Part shown: positions 44,784-54,446 of the stretch, piece after piece
Numbering within the stretch: position 1 is the first letter of the stretch
Layout of the letters: every line of letters starts with the position of its first letter
From: Paenibacillus sp. LHD-117
GTDB lineage: Bacteria > Bacillota > Bacilli > Paenibacillales > Paenibacillaceae
Length of the DNA stretch: 64,000 nucleotides
Assembly: GCF_030929555.1 (NCBI RefSeq)
Contig: NZ_JAVFVT010000009.1
Location: 124,001 to 188,000 of the forward strand
Reading direction: 5' to 3'
Position numbers and translations under genes: made by a program
The notes under the pieces: model-generated
The model's input: the letters and a program-made list of their open reading frames with translations, nothing else
The model's database searches: none
What the model was told of the DNA's origin: nothing

Positions 44784-45603
44784 GAAGCATGGGGAATAAA
44801 ACGTTTTTCTCCTCGTCCGTCGGCCTTCTGCCGTAATCGGCGATTTCGAAAGGCTCGGCATAACGCACGCGGGCTGCTTGGTGTTCGCCGTAAGCCTTGC
44901 TCAATGCCGGGAGCATTTCCGGGGAAACCTGCAAGAACGTGCTCCATCCTTCCAGAATATATGCTTTCCTTTGCTCCCAACCCTCCGGCACTTGGTCAAG
45001 GAACCCGCGCTGCCATGGGGCGAATTCGTAAAATTGAGATGCATGCGCATCGCATCCGAGCAGCTTCTTTTCGATCACCGGTCCGGTATCGATGACGATA
45101 TCGGCTTGATACGTCCCTCTCTTGGCATAGTCCGGCATGAGCAGGAATAATGGCGACTTCTCCAGATGAGGCGTTCCCGGCACCGCGTTAGGAACCATGG
45201 CGATGAAGTCCGCCGCGTCGCGAACGATTTTTCCGGCGTTGCGGTTATCGACGTGCCCCGGCCCGTCCGGGTGGAACGTAATGACGATATCCGCTTTCCA
45301 CTCGCGAATCTGCCGAATAACTTCCGCCCTTAGCTCGTAAGAGGTCGACAGTTGTCCGTCGGGAACGTCGAGCACGGCATATTCCGAAACGCCAAGCCTG
45401 CGCGCGGCTTCATAAGCTTCTTGCGTTCTTCGTTCGATGAGCTCCTTCCCGCTCATGCGGAAGTGTCCGCAATCTCCATTCGTCAACGATACAAACTTGA
45501 CCCGGTGTCCCATTTCGGCATACAGAGCCGCGGTACCGCCTGCATAAATCTCGGCTTCGTCGGGATGAGCTGCGATTACGATAATGTGAAGTGTGTGAGT
45601 CAT
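44776..45603 (-). CDS. PIG-L/LmbE family deacetylase
   Basis: Zinc-dependent N-acetyl-sugar deacetylase of 275 residues. The metal motif is AAHPDEAE near residue 12 and the second metal histidine lies in FHPDGPGHVDN near 112. It resembles BshB1/GlcNAc deacetylases but is longer and sits in an ABC sugar cluster, 18 bases after the second permease, so it probably deacetylates an imported N-acetylated glycoside. Not the same as the bshB2 at 11959. Confidence 0.85.
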   Translation of the reverse strand: MTHTLHIIVIAAHPDEAEIYAGGTAALYAEMGHRVKFVSLTNGDCGHFRMSGKELIERRTQEAYEAARRLGVSEYAVLDVPDGQLSTSYELRAEVIRQIREWKADIVITFHPDGPGHVDNRNAGKIVRDAADFIAMVPNAVPGTPHLEKSPLFLLMPDYAKRGTYQADIVIDTGPVIEKKLLGCDAHASQFYEFAPWQRGFLDQVPEGWEQRKAYILEGWSTFLQVSPEMLPALSKAYGEHQAARVRYAEPFEIADYGRRPTDEEKNVLFPMLHV

Positions 45604-45621
45604 GGCTTTATTCCTCCAGAG

Positions 45622-46506
45622 TTAGCCTTTGACCGCGCCAGCGGTCAAGCCTTTAATAACCGTTTCCTGAGAAAGCATGTATAAGACAAGCAACGGAACG
45701 ATCGAGATCGTTATCGCTGCCATCATGGCGCCGTAATCAGTGCCGTAAGCGTTGGATACGAGCGACAGAAGCACGGAGATCGGCTGCATATCGCGAATAG
45801 GCAAGTAAACGAGCGGAATCAGCAGCTCGTTGTAAGACCACAAAAAAATCATGATCGATACCGTAGCGAATATCGGAAGGCAAAGCGGAAGCAGGATGCG
45901 GTAGTAAATTTTCCAAATGCTCGCTCCGTCCATGACCGCCGCTTCTTCCAGTTCCGCTGGCAAAGATGCCATGAATCCCGTCATCATAATGATCGCAAAG
46001 CTAAGATTTCCAGCGATTTGCGGCAGGATGACCGACAAATACGTTCCGTTAAGATGCAGCTCTTGAATGAGTATGAAATTAGGAATAATGACCGCGAATT
46101 GCGGCAGCAGCATGCATACAACGAACAAAACGTGAAAAATCGACTTCCCGGCAAACTGAAACCGGGCCAAGACAAAGGAGGCAAGTCCGCCTACGAGCGC
46201 GACGCCCAGGACAACGGAGCCCGAGATGATCAGACTGTTCGCGAAGCCCTTCAACATATTGATGTTGCCGTATTCGTTCAAGTTGATGTAATTGCCGAAC
46301 CGGAAAGCCTCCGGAAAGCCGAAGGCGTCCGTCAAAATTTCATCGGATGTCTTAAAGCTGTTCAGCAATACCCAAAGCAAGGGCAAGATGGTCGTGCAAG
46401 ACCAAGCTATAAGAATAGCGTATGTGGCGTATGCGGCTGCTTTAGCTTTAGCAGCGTTAGAGCGCGGCTTAAGCTTAGCTCCGGCGGATCCCGCTAAGGT
46501 TGACAT
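45622..46506 (-). CDS. ABC sugar permease (AraQ/MalG type)
   Basis: Permease subunit 2 of 294 residues, six spans, EAA loop EEAAVMDGASIWKIYYRILLP, ending KGLTAGAVKG. ATG 46506 follows AGGTGATC at suitable distance; the GTG 46515 is inside the site. Works with the permease encoded just upstream and the lipoprotein at 47505. No ATPase gene in the cluster. Confidence 0.9.
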   Translation of the reverse strand: MSTLAGSAGAKLKPRSNAAKAKAAAYATYAILIAWSCTTILPLLWVLLNSFKTSDEILTDAFGFPEAFRFGNYINLNEYGNINMLKGFANSLIISGSVVLGVALVGGLASFVLARFQFAGKSIFHVLFVVCMLLPQFAVIIPNFILIQELHLNGTYLSVILPQIAGNLSFAIIMMTGFMASLPAELEEAAVMDGASIWKIYYRILLPLCLPIFATVSIMIFLWSYNELLIPLVYLPIRDMQPISVLLSLVSNAYGTDYGAMMAAITISIVPLLVLYMLSQETVIKGLTAGAVKG

Positions 46507-46544
46507 GATGATCACCTACCTGCTCTAGCCGCTGAATGATTCAT

Positions 46545-47414
46545 TCAGAAGCTAACTGTATCTTTCTTGAGGACTTTATTTAAAAGTACGGTTATGATGA
46601 CGCCAAGCACCATCATGGCGATAACGATCGTACTGGCGTATCCGACATTTTGACCGTTGAAGGCTTTGTCGTACATATACGTGCTCAGCAGCTCGCTGGA
46701 GTTCATCGGCCCGCCTTTCGTCACGATGTAGACGACGTCGAACACTTTGAGCGCGCCGGCAGTGGCTAACGTAAGGCAGGAAGCGATAACGTCCCGCAGC
46801 AGCGGTATCGTAATTTTGAAAGCTTTCTGGATGCCCGTGATTCCGTCCAGCTGCGCGGATTCGTATATATCCTCGGGAATTTTGGATATGCCGGTCAGGA
46901 AGATCACGAAGTAAAAGCCGACATATTGCCATAAAATCGGGATCAGCACGAGATAGATGGAGCTGTTCTCCGTCAGCCAGACTTGCTCGGGGACGCCTAA
47001 CATTCGCATGATCGCGTTCAGGAGTCCATAATCGTAATTGTAAATAATCGAGAACATGAGTCCGATCGCCGTCCCCGAGATGACGATAGGGAAAAAAAAT
47101 ACGGTCCGGAAAAATTTGAATCCCCGCTTGATGCTATCCGTCAGCAGCGCGAGCGCCAAACCTCCGCCTGCTTGCAGCACGATCGCTCCCGCAGTCAAGA
47201 TCAGCGTATTTTTCAGCGCGATTGCCACGACCGGATCGGCTGCGAGCTGCTTGTAGTTGTCCAATCCGATGAATGTTTTCTCGTTCGAGAAATTATACCA
47301 GTCGTGGAAACTGTAGAAGACCGATTGGAGCAAAGGATACAACAAAAACGCGAACAACAGAATGACCGTCGGAGCAAGGAAAAGCACAATGTATCTTTTG
47401 TCTTTGAAATTCAC
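46545..47414 (-). CDS. ABC sugar permease (AraP/MalF type)
   Basis: Permease subunit 1 of 289 residues with six spans; N-terminal YIVLFLAPTVILLFAFLLYP and EAA loop IYESAQLDGITGIQKAFKIT. Starts with GTG 47414 after GAGGAGG. Second gene of the cluster, 90 bases after the receptor gene. Confidence 0.9.
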   Translation of the reverse strand: MNFKDKRYIVLFLAPTVILLFAFLLYPLLQSVFYSFHDWYNFSNEKTFIGLDNYKQLAADPVVAIALKNTLILTAGAIVLQAGGGLALALLTDSIKRGFKFFRTVFFFPIVISGTAIGLMFSIIYNYDYGLLNAIMRMLGVPEQVWLTENSSIYLVLIPILWQYVGFYFVIFLTGISKIPEDIYESAQLDGITGIQKAFKITIPLLRDVIASCLTLATAGALKVFDVVYIVTKGGPMNSSELLSTYMYDKAFNGQNVGYASTIVIAMMVLGVIITVLLNKVLKKDTVSF

Positions 47415-47504
47415 AGCCGGTATTCCTCCTCTAGGCCGCTTGCCCCCGAAAGAGACGTTGCTCTGCGCATCTCGTTCCGGGGGGCCGGCCTGTACCGTTT
47501 AACC

Positions 47505-48803
47505 TTAGTTGCGTTCGCTAAGCTTCTTCGCTTGGGCGAGAATTTCTTCGGCCGTCTTCTTGCCGGTCACGACGTAAGCGATTCCTTCCAAGAAATCGGT
47601 GTAAGATTCTCGGGAGACATAGGAATCGATCGGCATAACGAAGTCTTTCGCTTGCGCGACCATGGCGTTGCCGGCTTTCAAGAGCTCCGCCGTGTTGCCG
47701 GAGTCTGCCGTTTGAACCGCGTACGTGCCGCCGATTGCCGCGAATTTGCCCGCGATCTCCGGCGAGGTCATATACTTGATGAAGGCGAGCGCCGCATCGT
47801 ATTGCGCTTGATCATCGTTTTTCTTCATATACCAGCCCGAACCGAAGCCCGATACGATCATATTGTCGCCCTTGCCGCCTGGTACGAGCGGGAACGGCGT
47901 AATCTGAATGCCCGGATTTTGGGCCAAGCCGACAGCAGTCCAAGAGCCGTTAAACATCATCGCCGCTTTCTCTCCAGAGAACAGCGCTTGCGCTTTGTCG
48001 TCGTCGAGAGTAAGAACGTCCTTCGGAAACGCGTTTTTTTCATATAAGTCTTTGATTAGGTTGATAGAAGGAGCCCAGGAAACGTCGTACGCTTGCTTCT
48101 GGCCTTCAGGTCCGACCGAAGACAGCACCAAAGCCTCTTGAATGTACGGCGTGGAGAGCGACGTCGCGAAAGGAACGATATCGTTCTGCGCAAATACTTC
48201 GACGGCTTTCATGAACGCCTCGTAAGTCGTCGGAGCAGCCAGCTGGTATTTGTCGAACAACGTTTTATTCCAGAATAATCCTTCATAAAAGCCGATATAA
48301 GGCAAGGCGTAAAGCGTTCCTTCGTATTTCACTTTGTCGAGAATGGCGGCATTAAACGTTTTGGCCCATTCCGGATCCTTCTGGAGCTCTTCCTCCCAAG
48401 AGACGATCTTTCCCGATTCCGACAACATCTTCGTTTCGCTGCCGTTGAAGTAGAACATAACGTCGGCAAGGTTGCCGGTCGCCGCGTCGGCCTTGATCTT
48501 CGTCCGGAGCGCTTCTTGATTGACCGGAGTCGATTCGTCGACGATCTTCACGCCGGGATGCGCGGTTTCGAAAGATTTTATTGCCTCCGTCCAAGCGGAT
48601 ACCCACGGATCGGAGCCGGCGAACGAGGTTGCGACGCGCAGCTTAACCTCTTTGCCCCCGCCTGCCGATTTTGAAGCGTTTTCATTACTTTGCCCGTTGC
48701 TTTCATTTCCTTTGTTGCCGCCGCTGCAGCCTGACAGAAGCCCAACTACAAGCGCGATTAGCAACATAGCGACCATGGACTTGCTTGCCTTTCCTTTTCT
48801 CAT
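47505..48803 (-). CDS. ABC sugar transporter solute-binding lipoprotein
   Basis: Receptor of 432 residues with lipobox LLSGCSGG (Cys near 26), a Ser/Asn/Gly linker and the family 1 extracellular solute-binding fold (VKLRVATSFAGSDPWVSAW; AALFSGEKAAMMFNGSW). Ligand is probably an oligosaccharide or aminosugar glycoside, judging from the deacetylase downstream. First gene after the ROK regulator on the same strand, with its own A/T-rich operator-like sequence. Confidence 0.9.
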   Translation of the reverse strand: MRKGKASKSMVAMLLIALVVGLLSGCSGGNKGNESNGQSNENASKSAGGGKEVKLRVATSFAGSDPWVSAWTEAIKSFETAHPGVKIVDESTPVNQEALRTKIKADAATGNLADVMFYFNGSETKMLSESGKIVSWEEELQKDPEWAKTFNAAILDKVKYEGTLYALPYIGFYEGLFWNKTLFDKYQLAAPTTYEAFMKAVEVFAQNDIVPFATSLSTPYIQEALVLSSVGPEGQKQAYDVSWAPSINLIKDLYEKNAFPKDVLTLDDDKAQALFSGEKAAMMFNGSWTAVGLAQNPGIQITPFPLVPGGKGDNMIVSGFGSGWYMKKNDDQAQYDAALAFIKYMTSPEIAGKFAAIGGTYAVQTADSGNTAELLKAGNAMVAQAKDFVMPIDSYVSRESYTDFLEGIAYVVTGKKTAEEILAQAKKLSERN

Positions 48804-48880
48804 TTCGGTGACACTCCCTTAAATCGTTATATATTGAACTCGGACGAATGAGTCGTCCAAGAATCAATCACTCAATAGTT

Positions 48881-48900
48881 AGTTAACTTTCCTAATTAAT
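48881..48900 (-). promoter_or_regulatory. Candidate ROK operator before receptor gene
   Basis: AGTTAACT palindrome (48881-48888) next to CCTAATTAAT (48891-48900). CCTAATTAAT recurs, inverted, at the promoter of the ROK gene itself (50180-50189). Confidence 0.5.
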
Positions 48901-48916
48901 ACGATAAAAAAAGGCG

Positions 48917-50131
48917 TCATTCGACGGACCTTTCCTTTAATACTTCCTCGAAGATCGATTCCAAGCCGATCGCGATTCCTCCGAGCAACACGGCTTTATT
49001 CTTAAGCATCGTGTTTACGATATGAAGATCGGATGAAATATGTTTGCGTACATCGGCGGCCAGCGTATCGGTATACGCAGGACCCAACGTGACGAACCCG
49101 CCTCCGAGTATGACGCATTCCAGATCAAGCAGCAGCAGCATATTCGTTACGGCGATTCCCATGATCCTGGCGCATTCTCTGACATGCTTGACGCACAAAT
49201 CGTCGTTCGCCAGCGTGCCTCTAATAATGGTATTAAAATCGACTTTCTCGATTTGGCCGCCAGCTTCATTCAGCACGACACTCTGCGCGCCCGAAGTAAG
49301 ATCGCTTCTTACCGCTTGAACGAGCGAGCCGACCGATACGAGATCGACTAAACGTTTTTTTGGCGAATCATCCAGCCTTTCTTCTCGATCCATGACAAAC
49401 TTGCACATTTCGCCCGATGCCTGCGAGCTTCCTTTGAACAATCCGCCGTTCAGCACGATGCCAAGACCGACGCCAACATCGGCGCTTACGAAGACGACAT
49501 CCTTGCATGCCTTGGCGACTCCGTATTTCATTTCCGCAATGACAGCCGCATCGATATCCTTCTGCACCAGAACGGGGACGTCGTATTTTCGTTGAATCAA
49601 ATCGCGAAACGGCACTTTGCCAAGCTTAGTCAAATAGGAGCCGCAATCGGCAATGCCTTTTTTGCTGTCTACAATACCCGGTACGGACAAAGAAATAGCC
49701 AGCATTTTATCCAAGGGCAGCTGCTTGGCGGTTAAGATCCGTTCGATATTTTCCAGCAACAAGTCCGTCAATCGCTCAAGCTCGAACTGCTCAAGATCGA
49801 ACTTGTGTTCATGAACGATTTCGGGCTTCAAGCTGCTGATCGCAATCGTAACGCAAGGGTTGCTCAGATCGATCGAAACAAGGTACCCGAAGTCGTTGTT
49901 CAGCTTGAGCAGCTTCGCTTTACGGCCTACGCTTGACGATTCCTCGCCCGTCTCTCTTATGATTCCAAGCTCGATCAGCTGGTCAACGTTCGCGCATACG
50001 CTTGGTACGCTGAGCTGAAGCGTCTTCGAAAGACTGCTTCTCGTAGCGCTTTCATTTGTTCGTATCGTGTCTATAATGAGATTCTGATTGGTTATTCGAA
50101 TCAGCTTCTGATCCGCGGAGCGTTTGACCAC
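48917..50131 (-). CDS. ROK family transcriptional regulator
   Basis: About 404-residue ROK repressor: HTH at about 20-70 (TRSSLSKTLQLSVPSVCANV) and a sugar-kinase-like domain. ATP motif is degenerate (VSIDLSNPCVTIAI) and the zinc CxCG motif is replaced by ASGEMCKFVMD, so kinase activity is unlikely. It precedes the second ABC cluster on the same strand and probably controls it and itself. GTG 50131 lies 6 bases after AGAGGA; TTG 50149 is an alternative start. Confidence 0.87.
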   Translation of the reverse strand: MVKRSADQKLIRITNQNLIIDTIRTNESATRSSLSKTLQLSVPSVCANVDQLIELGIIRETGEESSSVGRKAKLLKLNNDFGYLVSIDLSNPCVTIAISSLKPEIVHEHKFDLEQFELERLTDLLLENIERILTAKQLPLDKMLAISLSVPGIVDSKKGIADCGSYLTKLGKVPFRDLIQRKYDVPVLVQKDIDAAVIAEMKYGVAKACKDVVFVSADVGVGLGIVLNGGLFKGSSQASGEMCKFVMDREERLDDSPKKRLVDLVSVGSLVQAVRSDLTSGAQSVVLNEAGGQIEKVDFNTIIRGTLANDDLCVKHVRECARIMGIAVTNMLLLLDLECVILGGGFVTLGPAYTDTLAADVRKHISSDLHIVNTMLKNKAVLLGGIAIGLESIFEEVLKERSVE

Positions 50132-50174
50132 CACTGTTCCTCTTTTCAACGTTTCGTTATATGTACATCGATTT

Positions 50175-50200
50175 GGTTAATTAATTAGGTTTATTAATTA
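50175..50200 (-). promoter_or_regulatory. Autoregulatory ROK operator candidate
   Basis: GGTTAATTAATTAGG (50175-50189) followed by TTAATTAAT: two TTAATTAA palindromes about 40 bases before the ROK start. Confidence 0.5.
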
Positions 50201-50330
50201 ATACAGTATACGATTCCGATTTCCTTGTCAATACAAAACGATTGACCCCATCCTTGGTTTTTTCGTCTTTTGTCTACAATAGACCGCCATCCGCCGGTCC
50301 ATAAAGCCCGGCGGCGCGGTCGCATCAAAA

Positions 50331-53300
50331 TTACTCGCAAGGCAAATAAATCGTCACTTTCGTTCCACGCTCGATGGCGGAGTCGATCTGGAAGGACGCT
50401 CCCGGCATGGAAGCCAGCCGCTTGCGAATGTTGGTTATGCCGATGCTGCCCGCTTTGCCGCTGCCCTTCGTCAAACGGTACAAGAGATCATCCGGAATGC
50501 CGATGCCGTCATCCTCTACAACGACCTTCAAGTACCCGTCTCCCTCGTCGATGCGGAGCGACACATGTCCATGATTCTTCTCGAAGATGCCGTGGCGAAT
50601 CGCGTTCTCGACGAACGGCTGAATGCACAGCGGCGGAATCGGGCAATCCCGAAGTTCGGGGGCGACTACGCATTCGAAGGAGATGCTGTCCCCGAAACGC
50701 GCTTTTTCGATCTCTACGTAAGCCTCGACCAACTCGAGCTCTTGGTATAAGGGAACGACTAGCGTCATCCGGTCCATATCCAGCACGTAACGCAAGTATT
50801 GGCTTAGCATGATAAGCAAATGTGCGGCTTTCTCCCCGTCGATATAGCAGAACGAGATGACGCTGCTCAGCGCATTGTACAGGAAATGCGGCTTGATCTG
50901 CGCTTGATGGAACGCCTGTTCATTGCGGATCGCCTCCCGGATCGACGCTTTCATGGCGAGGAGCGTATGGATGCGGGCCAGCAGCGTTTCCCCGTCGAAC
51001 GGTTTCGTCACGTAATCGTTGGCGCCTGCCTGAAAGGCAAGCGCGATATCGCGCGGCATGTCCTTCGCCGTGGCGAGCAGAATTGGCAAATCCAAGATCG
51101 AGTGTTGCTCCCTTAACATGCGGCACAACTGGGTGCCGGATAGATCCGGCATCATGACGTCGATGATGGCCAGGTCGACTTGCGGATGCTGCCTCATCTT
51201 GGAGATCGCTTCCTTCGCCGAATATGCCGTTACGACGTTATAGCCGTTGCGGCGAAGCATGCTCATCAAGGTATGAATGTTGGCTGGCTCGTCGTCCACG
51301 ATCAATACCGTGGAACCCCCGCTGTCCAGGATGTCGGGAGGCCTTCCGGCATCATGGCCCGTCTTGATCTCCGCGCGCGCGTTCCCTTGCGCCGCCTGGG
51401 GAATCAGAGACTCCGCGGCGGGCAGAGTAAACGCCATGCGAGTCCCCCGGCCAATCTCCGTCCATTCGACGGCAAGCTCTCCGCCCATCCGTTCGACCAG
51501 CTTGCGGCTTAAGTAAAGCCCGACGCCCATTCCGCCATTCCCTCCGGAACTTCCGGCGGATTCGGCCTGCTCGAAGTGGCCGAAAATCGATTCGACCCTC
51601 GCGCCGTCGATGCCGTCTCCCGAATCCTGCACGCCGATCCGAACGGCGGAGCCCTGCACGTTCGACGTTAGCCGGATCGTCCCCTTGTCCGTATGTTTGA
51701 TCGCGTTATGAACGAGGTTGTACAGCACTTGGCGAAGCCGGTTCTCGTCCGCTAAGACGATGGTGCCTTCGGCAATAAGATTCTCTAATTCCACCTCCTT
51801 GCCGACGAGCGCGGACCGTAGATCGTCGCATACGATCTGCGCAGCAACCCGGACATCTACCGCCACTGCCCGCATCGAAAGTTCGCCGTGTTTCAGCCGC
51901 GTGACGTCAATCAAATTGTTGACAAGCATGGTCAGCTTGACCGATGTATCCTTAATGACCGACAAGTCGCGCCTCTGCACCGCCGACATTCCTCGCTCCT
52001 CGTCCGCCAGAAGATCGGAAGACAGGTTCAGGATCCCCTGCAGCGGCGTCTTCAGCTCGAGCGATGTCTGGCTCCAGAACTCGTCCTTGCGTTCGTTCGT
52101 TGCGGCAAGCTCCCTGGCGAGTTTCTCGGTCTCGCCGTAAGCGTGAACGAATCTCGTCGCGAGCAATACGTTCATGCAAATGATAAAACTTACGATGCCC
52201 ATCATCGCCGCCGCGTCTGTCGATACGATATTTTCCGAATAAAGGCTTCCGCCCACTTGGTAAACCGACAGCGAGATACAGCCCAGGACGAATAGGAACA
52301 GCTCTCTCTTGCCGCTAGACTGCCTTGCTTTAACCAAGTAGAGAACCGTCATTCTCGCGATAATCACCCAAACGATAAGGATGATATACGGGTAAATCGC
52401 AATTCTGGCCAGGCTCGCGGTCGAGTAAGGAAGCACGGCCAATCCGGCGATCATCAAGGCAATCGGGCTCAAGATGACGGCGATTGTCCTTCGCTGCAGA
52501 AGACGGGTGTCGATGGAGCATAGAAACAGAACGATCAGCGCCATACTGGCGTATTGCGCGCCATCCAGCAGCTTGTAGGCGACTTCGAATGAAAGCTGCG
52601 GCAGCAGCCTCTGGCCGATCTTCTCCCCATAGAGCAATTGGACGAGCATGAGCGAATAGAGATACAAACCGCTGAACAAATACGTTTTCTCCCGCTTACG
52701 CAGAAAAAACAAACTGACATGATACGCCCCGAACATGGCCAAAATGAGAATGATTGCGATATCGGCGCCCGCGAGGAATACGCTTGCCTGCGTAATATCT
52801 TCGGGCAAGCCGATCAGAATCGGATTGACAATGCCCCCCGTGACGTATTCGTAATTGGCCGCCTGGATCATGATCTCGACTTCGCGGTCGACCGCGTGGA
52901 AGTAAGCGCTATAAGGCGTATTGCCCGGCCGCTGCGACGTAACATCGATGCCCGGACGGCCGCTTCCTCCGATTTCTTTGCCGTCGACGAACAAGCGGTG
53001 GGCCATCCGGATGCTTCGGACCTTCAACCCGTACAGCTCGTCGGATGCGGGAACGATCACCTTCAGCCGGTACGTCCCGAATCCCTTCCTGGACATGCCG
53101 CCCTCTTCGTTCTTGCCCTGCCATGTGCCCGGAACGGACAGATACGAGGCCGAGGCTTGTTCGCCGAACCGGGAGGCCGAAGCCAGCTCTCCCTCTACGA
53201 ATTCCCATTGCCCGTTCAGATCGGCAAGCCCCTGTTCGCGAAAATCCCATCCCGACAGGTCGAGAACGCCTTGGTCAGCCAAAGGAGATTCCCGATTCGT

Positions 53301-53393
53301 CCCGGATTGGGAAAAAAACACAAAAAACAAAACAATTGAAAGCGAAAAAACGATAGCGATCCCGATCCGGCTGCTGTGGCGAACGGCATTCAA
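50331..53393 (-). CDS. Hybrid sensor kinase: 7TMR-DISM, degenerate HisKA, receiver, YesM-type kinase
   Basis: 1020-residue membrane sensor. Order: N-terminal span, extracellular 7TMR-DISM ligand domain (about 45-190), seven spans (about 205-400), a HisKA-like helix where the phospho-accepting histidine is leucine (TSLELKTPL, Leu 445), an intact HATPase (NLVHNAIKHT, GDGID, GVGLYLSRKL), a receiver with Asp 745 in IIDVMMPD, then a second LytS/YesM-type kinase with His 836 in KPHFLYNAL and its own HATPase (QPFVENAIRHG, DDGIGIP). The first kinase cannot accept phosphate at the usual place; the second looks active. No partner regulator adjoins it. The TTG start is uncertain. Confidence 0.9.
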   Translation of the reverse strand: MNAVRHSSRIGIAIVFSLSIVLFFVFFSQSGTNRESPLADQGVLDLSGWDFREQGLADLNGQWEFVEGELASASRFGEQASASYLSVPGTWQGKNEEGGMSRKGFGTYRLKVIVPASDELYGLKVRSIRMAHRLFVDGKEIGGSGRPGIDVTSQRPGNTPYSAYFHAVDREVEIMIQAANYEYVTGGIVNPILIGLPEDITQASVFLAGADIAIILILAMFGAYHVSLFFLRKREKTYLFSGLYLYSLMLVQLLYGEKIGQRLLPQLSFEVAYKLLDGAQYASMALIVLFLCSIDTRLLQRRTIAVILSPIALMIAGLAVLPYSTASLARIAIYPYIILIVWVIIARMTVLYLVKARQSSGKRELFLFVLGCISLSVYQVGGSLYSENIVSTDAAAMMGIVSFIICMNVLLATRFVHAYGETEKLARELAATNERKDEFWSQTSLELKTPLQGILNLSSDLLADEERGMSAVQRRDLSVIKDTSVKLTMLVNNLIDVTRLKHGELSMRAVAVDVRVAAQIVCDDLRSALVGKEVELENLIAEGTIVLADENRLRQVLYNLVHNAIKHTDKGTIRLTSNVQGSAVRIGVQDSGDGIDGARVESIFGHFEQAESAGSSGGNGGMGVGLYLSRKLVERMGGELAVEWTEIGRGTRMAFTLPAAESLIPQAAQGNARAEIKTGHDAGRPPDILDSGGSTVLIVDDEPANIHTLMSMLRRNGYNVVTAYSAKEAISKMRQHPQVDLAIIDVMMPDLSGTQLCRMLREQHSILDLPILLATAKDMPRDIALAFQAGANDYVTKPFDGETLLARIHTLLAMKASIREAIRNEQAFHQAQIKPHFLYNALSSVISFCYIDGEKAAHLLIMLSQYLRYVLDMDRMTLVVPLYQELELVEAYVEIEKARFGDSISFECVVAPELRDCPIPPLCIQPFVENAIRHGIFEKNHGHVSLRIDEGDGYLKVVVEDDGIGIPDDLLYRLTKGSGKAGSIGITNIRKRLASMPGASFQIDSAIERGTKVTIYLPCE

Positions 53394-53427
53394 TCCCCTT
53401 TTTGCATGATAGTCGATGTCGTTAATA

Positions 53428-53901
53428 TTAGCGGCTTAGAATCGTTTTGTAGAGTTTGACGGCGCCTTGGTGCAGCCCCTCATGGTAAAGCGCCAGGCCG
53501 AGGAATTCCCCCGGCGTCGACAGCGTAAAGCCGGTCGACGTTGTGTACGGCGCGACCTCCTCGCGCAATCGCTGAGCCAGCAGCGCCTCGACCCTTGCCG
53601 GCTGCTCGGCCAGCAGTTCCCTAAGCTCCGGCAGCGTCGGCAACGGCGCATCGACCGCCCATGTCAGCGGCGACGTTCCGAATTCGAACCGTTCGCGGAA
53701 CCCGTCCGGAAGCTGCTGCGGCAATCCGGGCGCTTTAAACGCGAACCTCTCGAGCACCACGTAGAGATGGCCGAGCTGCCACCTGAGCGAGTTCCGGAAT
53801 CCGTCCGGCACGATGTCCGCCATCTCCTCGGTCAAACCTTCCGCGGCTTTCAAGGTTAACTTCCGCACGAAAGCAAGCTGCTGAAATACGAATGGCTCCA
53901 T
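53428..53901 (-). CDS. DinB family protein
   Basis: 157-residue four-helix protein of the DinB/YfiT group. Metal-type histidines are seen in RWQLGHLYVV (near 48) and ALYHEGLHQGAV (near 143). Members bind nickel or zinc and some act as thiol transferases, including with bacillithiol; the bacillithiol genes elsewhere in the window fit that idea. ATG 53901 is preferred, as GAAGGAG abuts the GTG 53910. Confidence 0.85.
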   Translation of the reverse strand: MEPFVFQQLAFVRKLTLKAAEGLTEEMADIVPDGFRNSLRWQLGHLYVVLERFAFKAPGLPQQLPDGFRERFEFGTSPLTWAVDAPLPTLPELRELLAEQPARVEALLAQRLREEVAPYTTSTGFTLSTPGEFLGLALYHEGLHQGAVKLYKTILSR

Positions 53902-54050
53902 GTCGATCACTCCTTCGTTAATTAACAGTATATGGTAGCACGGGTGCGAAGAGGTGTCAATGTTCGCATGGGCTTTACATTCCGAATGAGCTGTGTTATC
54001 TTTATTTCGACATCCATAGAAATACGAGATCGGGCAAAGGTGTGGGGACG

Positions 54051-54335
54051 ATGATGGAGGAGAACGCGGAAATTCGGCAAGCGGTCAAGGTATACAAAGC
54101 GCTCGGGGAGCCTACGCGGCTCAAAATCGCTCTTATGCTCACCGAAGAGCGGAATTTATGCTGCTCCGACATCGGGAGCAAGCTGGAATCCGTTGCCGGA
54201 TCGACTCTCTCGCATCACTTGAAGCAATTGACGGACTGCGGACTGCTCAGAACCCGCAAGGACGGCACCTACATCTATTACAGCGTGAACCGCGAATTGG
54301 CGGAGAAGTATGCACCGTATTTGCTTGAATTGTAG
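54051..54335 (+). CDS. ArsR family regulator
   Basis: 94-residue winged-helix repressor: EPTRLKIALMLTEE, then SIGSKLESVAGSTLSHHLKQL-type recognition helix (AGSTLSHHLKQLTDCGLL) and a beta wing RKDGTYIYYSVN. The CVC metal motif of ArsR itself is absent; cysteines occur in LCCSD, which might sense metal or redox state. It lies 111 bases before an MFS exporter gene on the same strand and probably controls it. ATG 54051 chosen with AAAGG 10 bases upstream. Confidence 0.87.
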   Translation: MMEENAEIRQAVKVYKALGEPTRLKIALMLTEERNLCCSDIGSKLESVAGSTLSHHLKQLTDCGLLRTRKDGTYIYYSVNRELAEKYAPYLLEL

Positions 54336-54446
54336 CGAGCCATAAGAACTTTCTGATGTGGTAAAAAAAGTAGTCTTTTTTTAATCTTTATTTCTATACA
54401 TTTAGAAATATAAAAATTGTGGAGTGGAGAGAGGAGCAACACCGTC

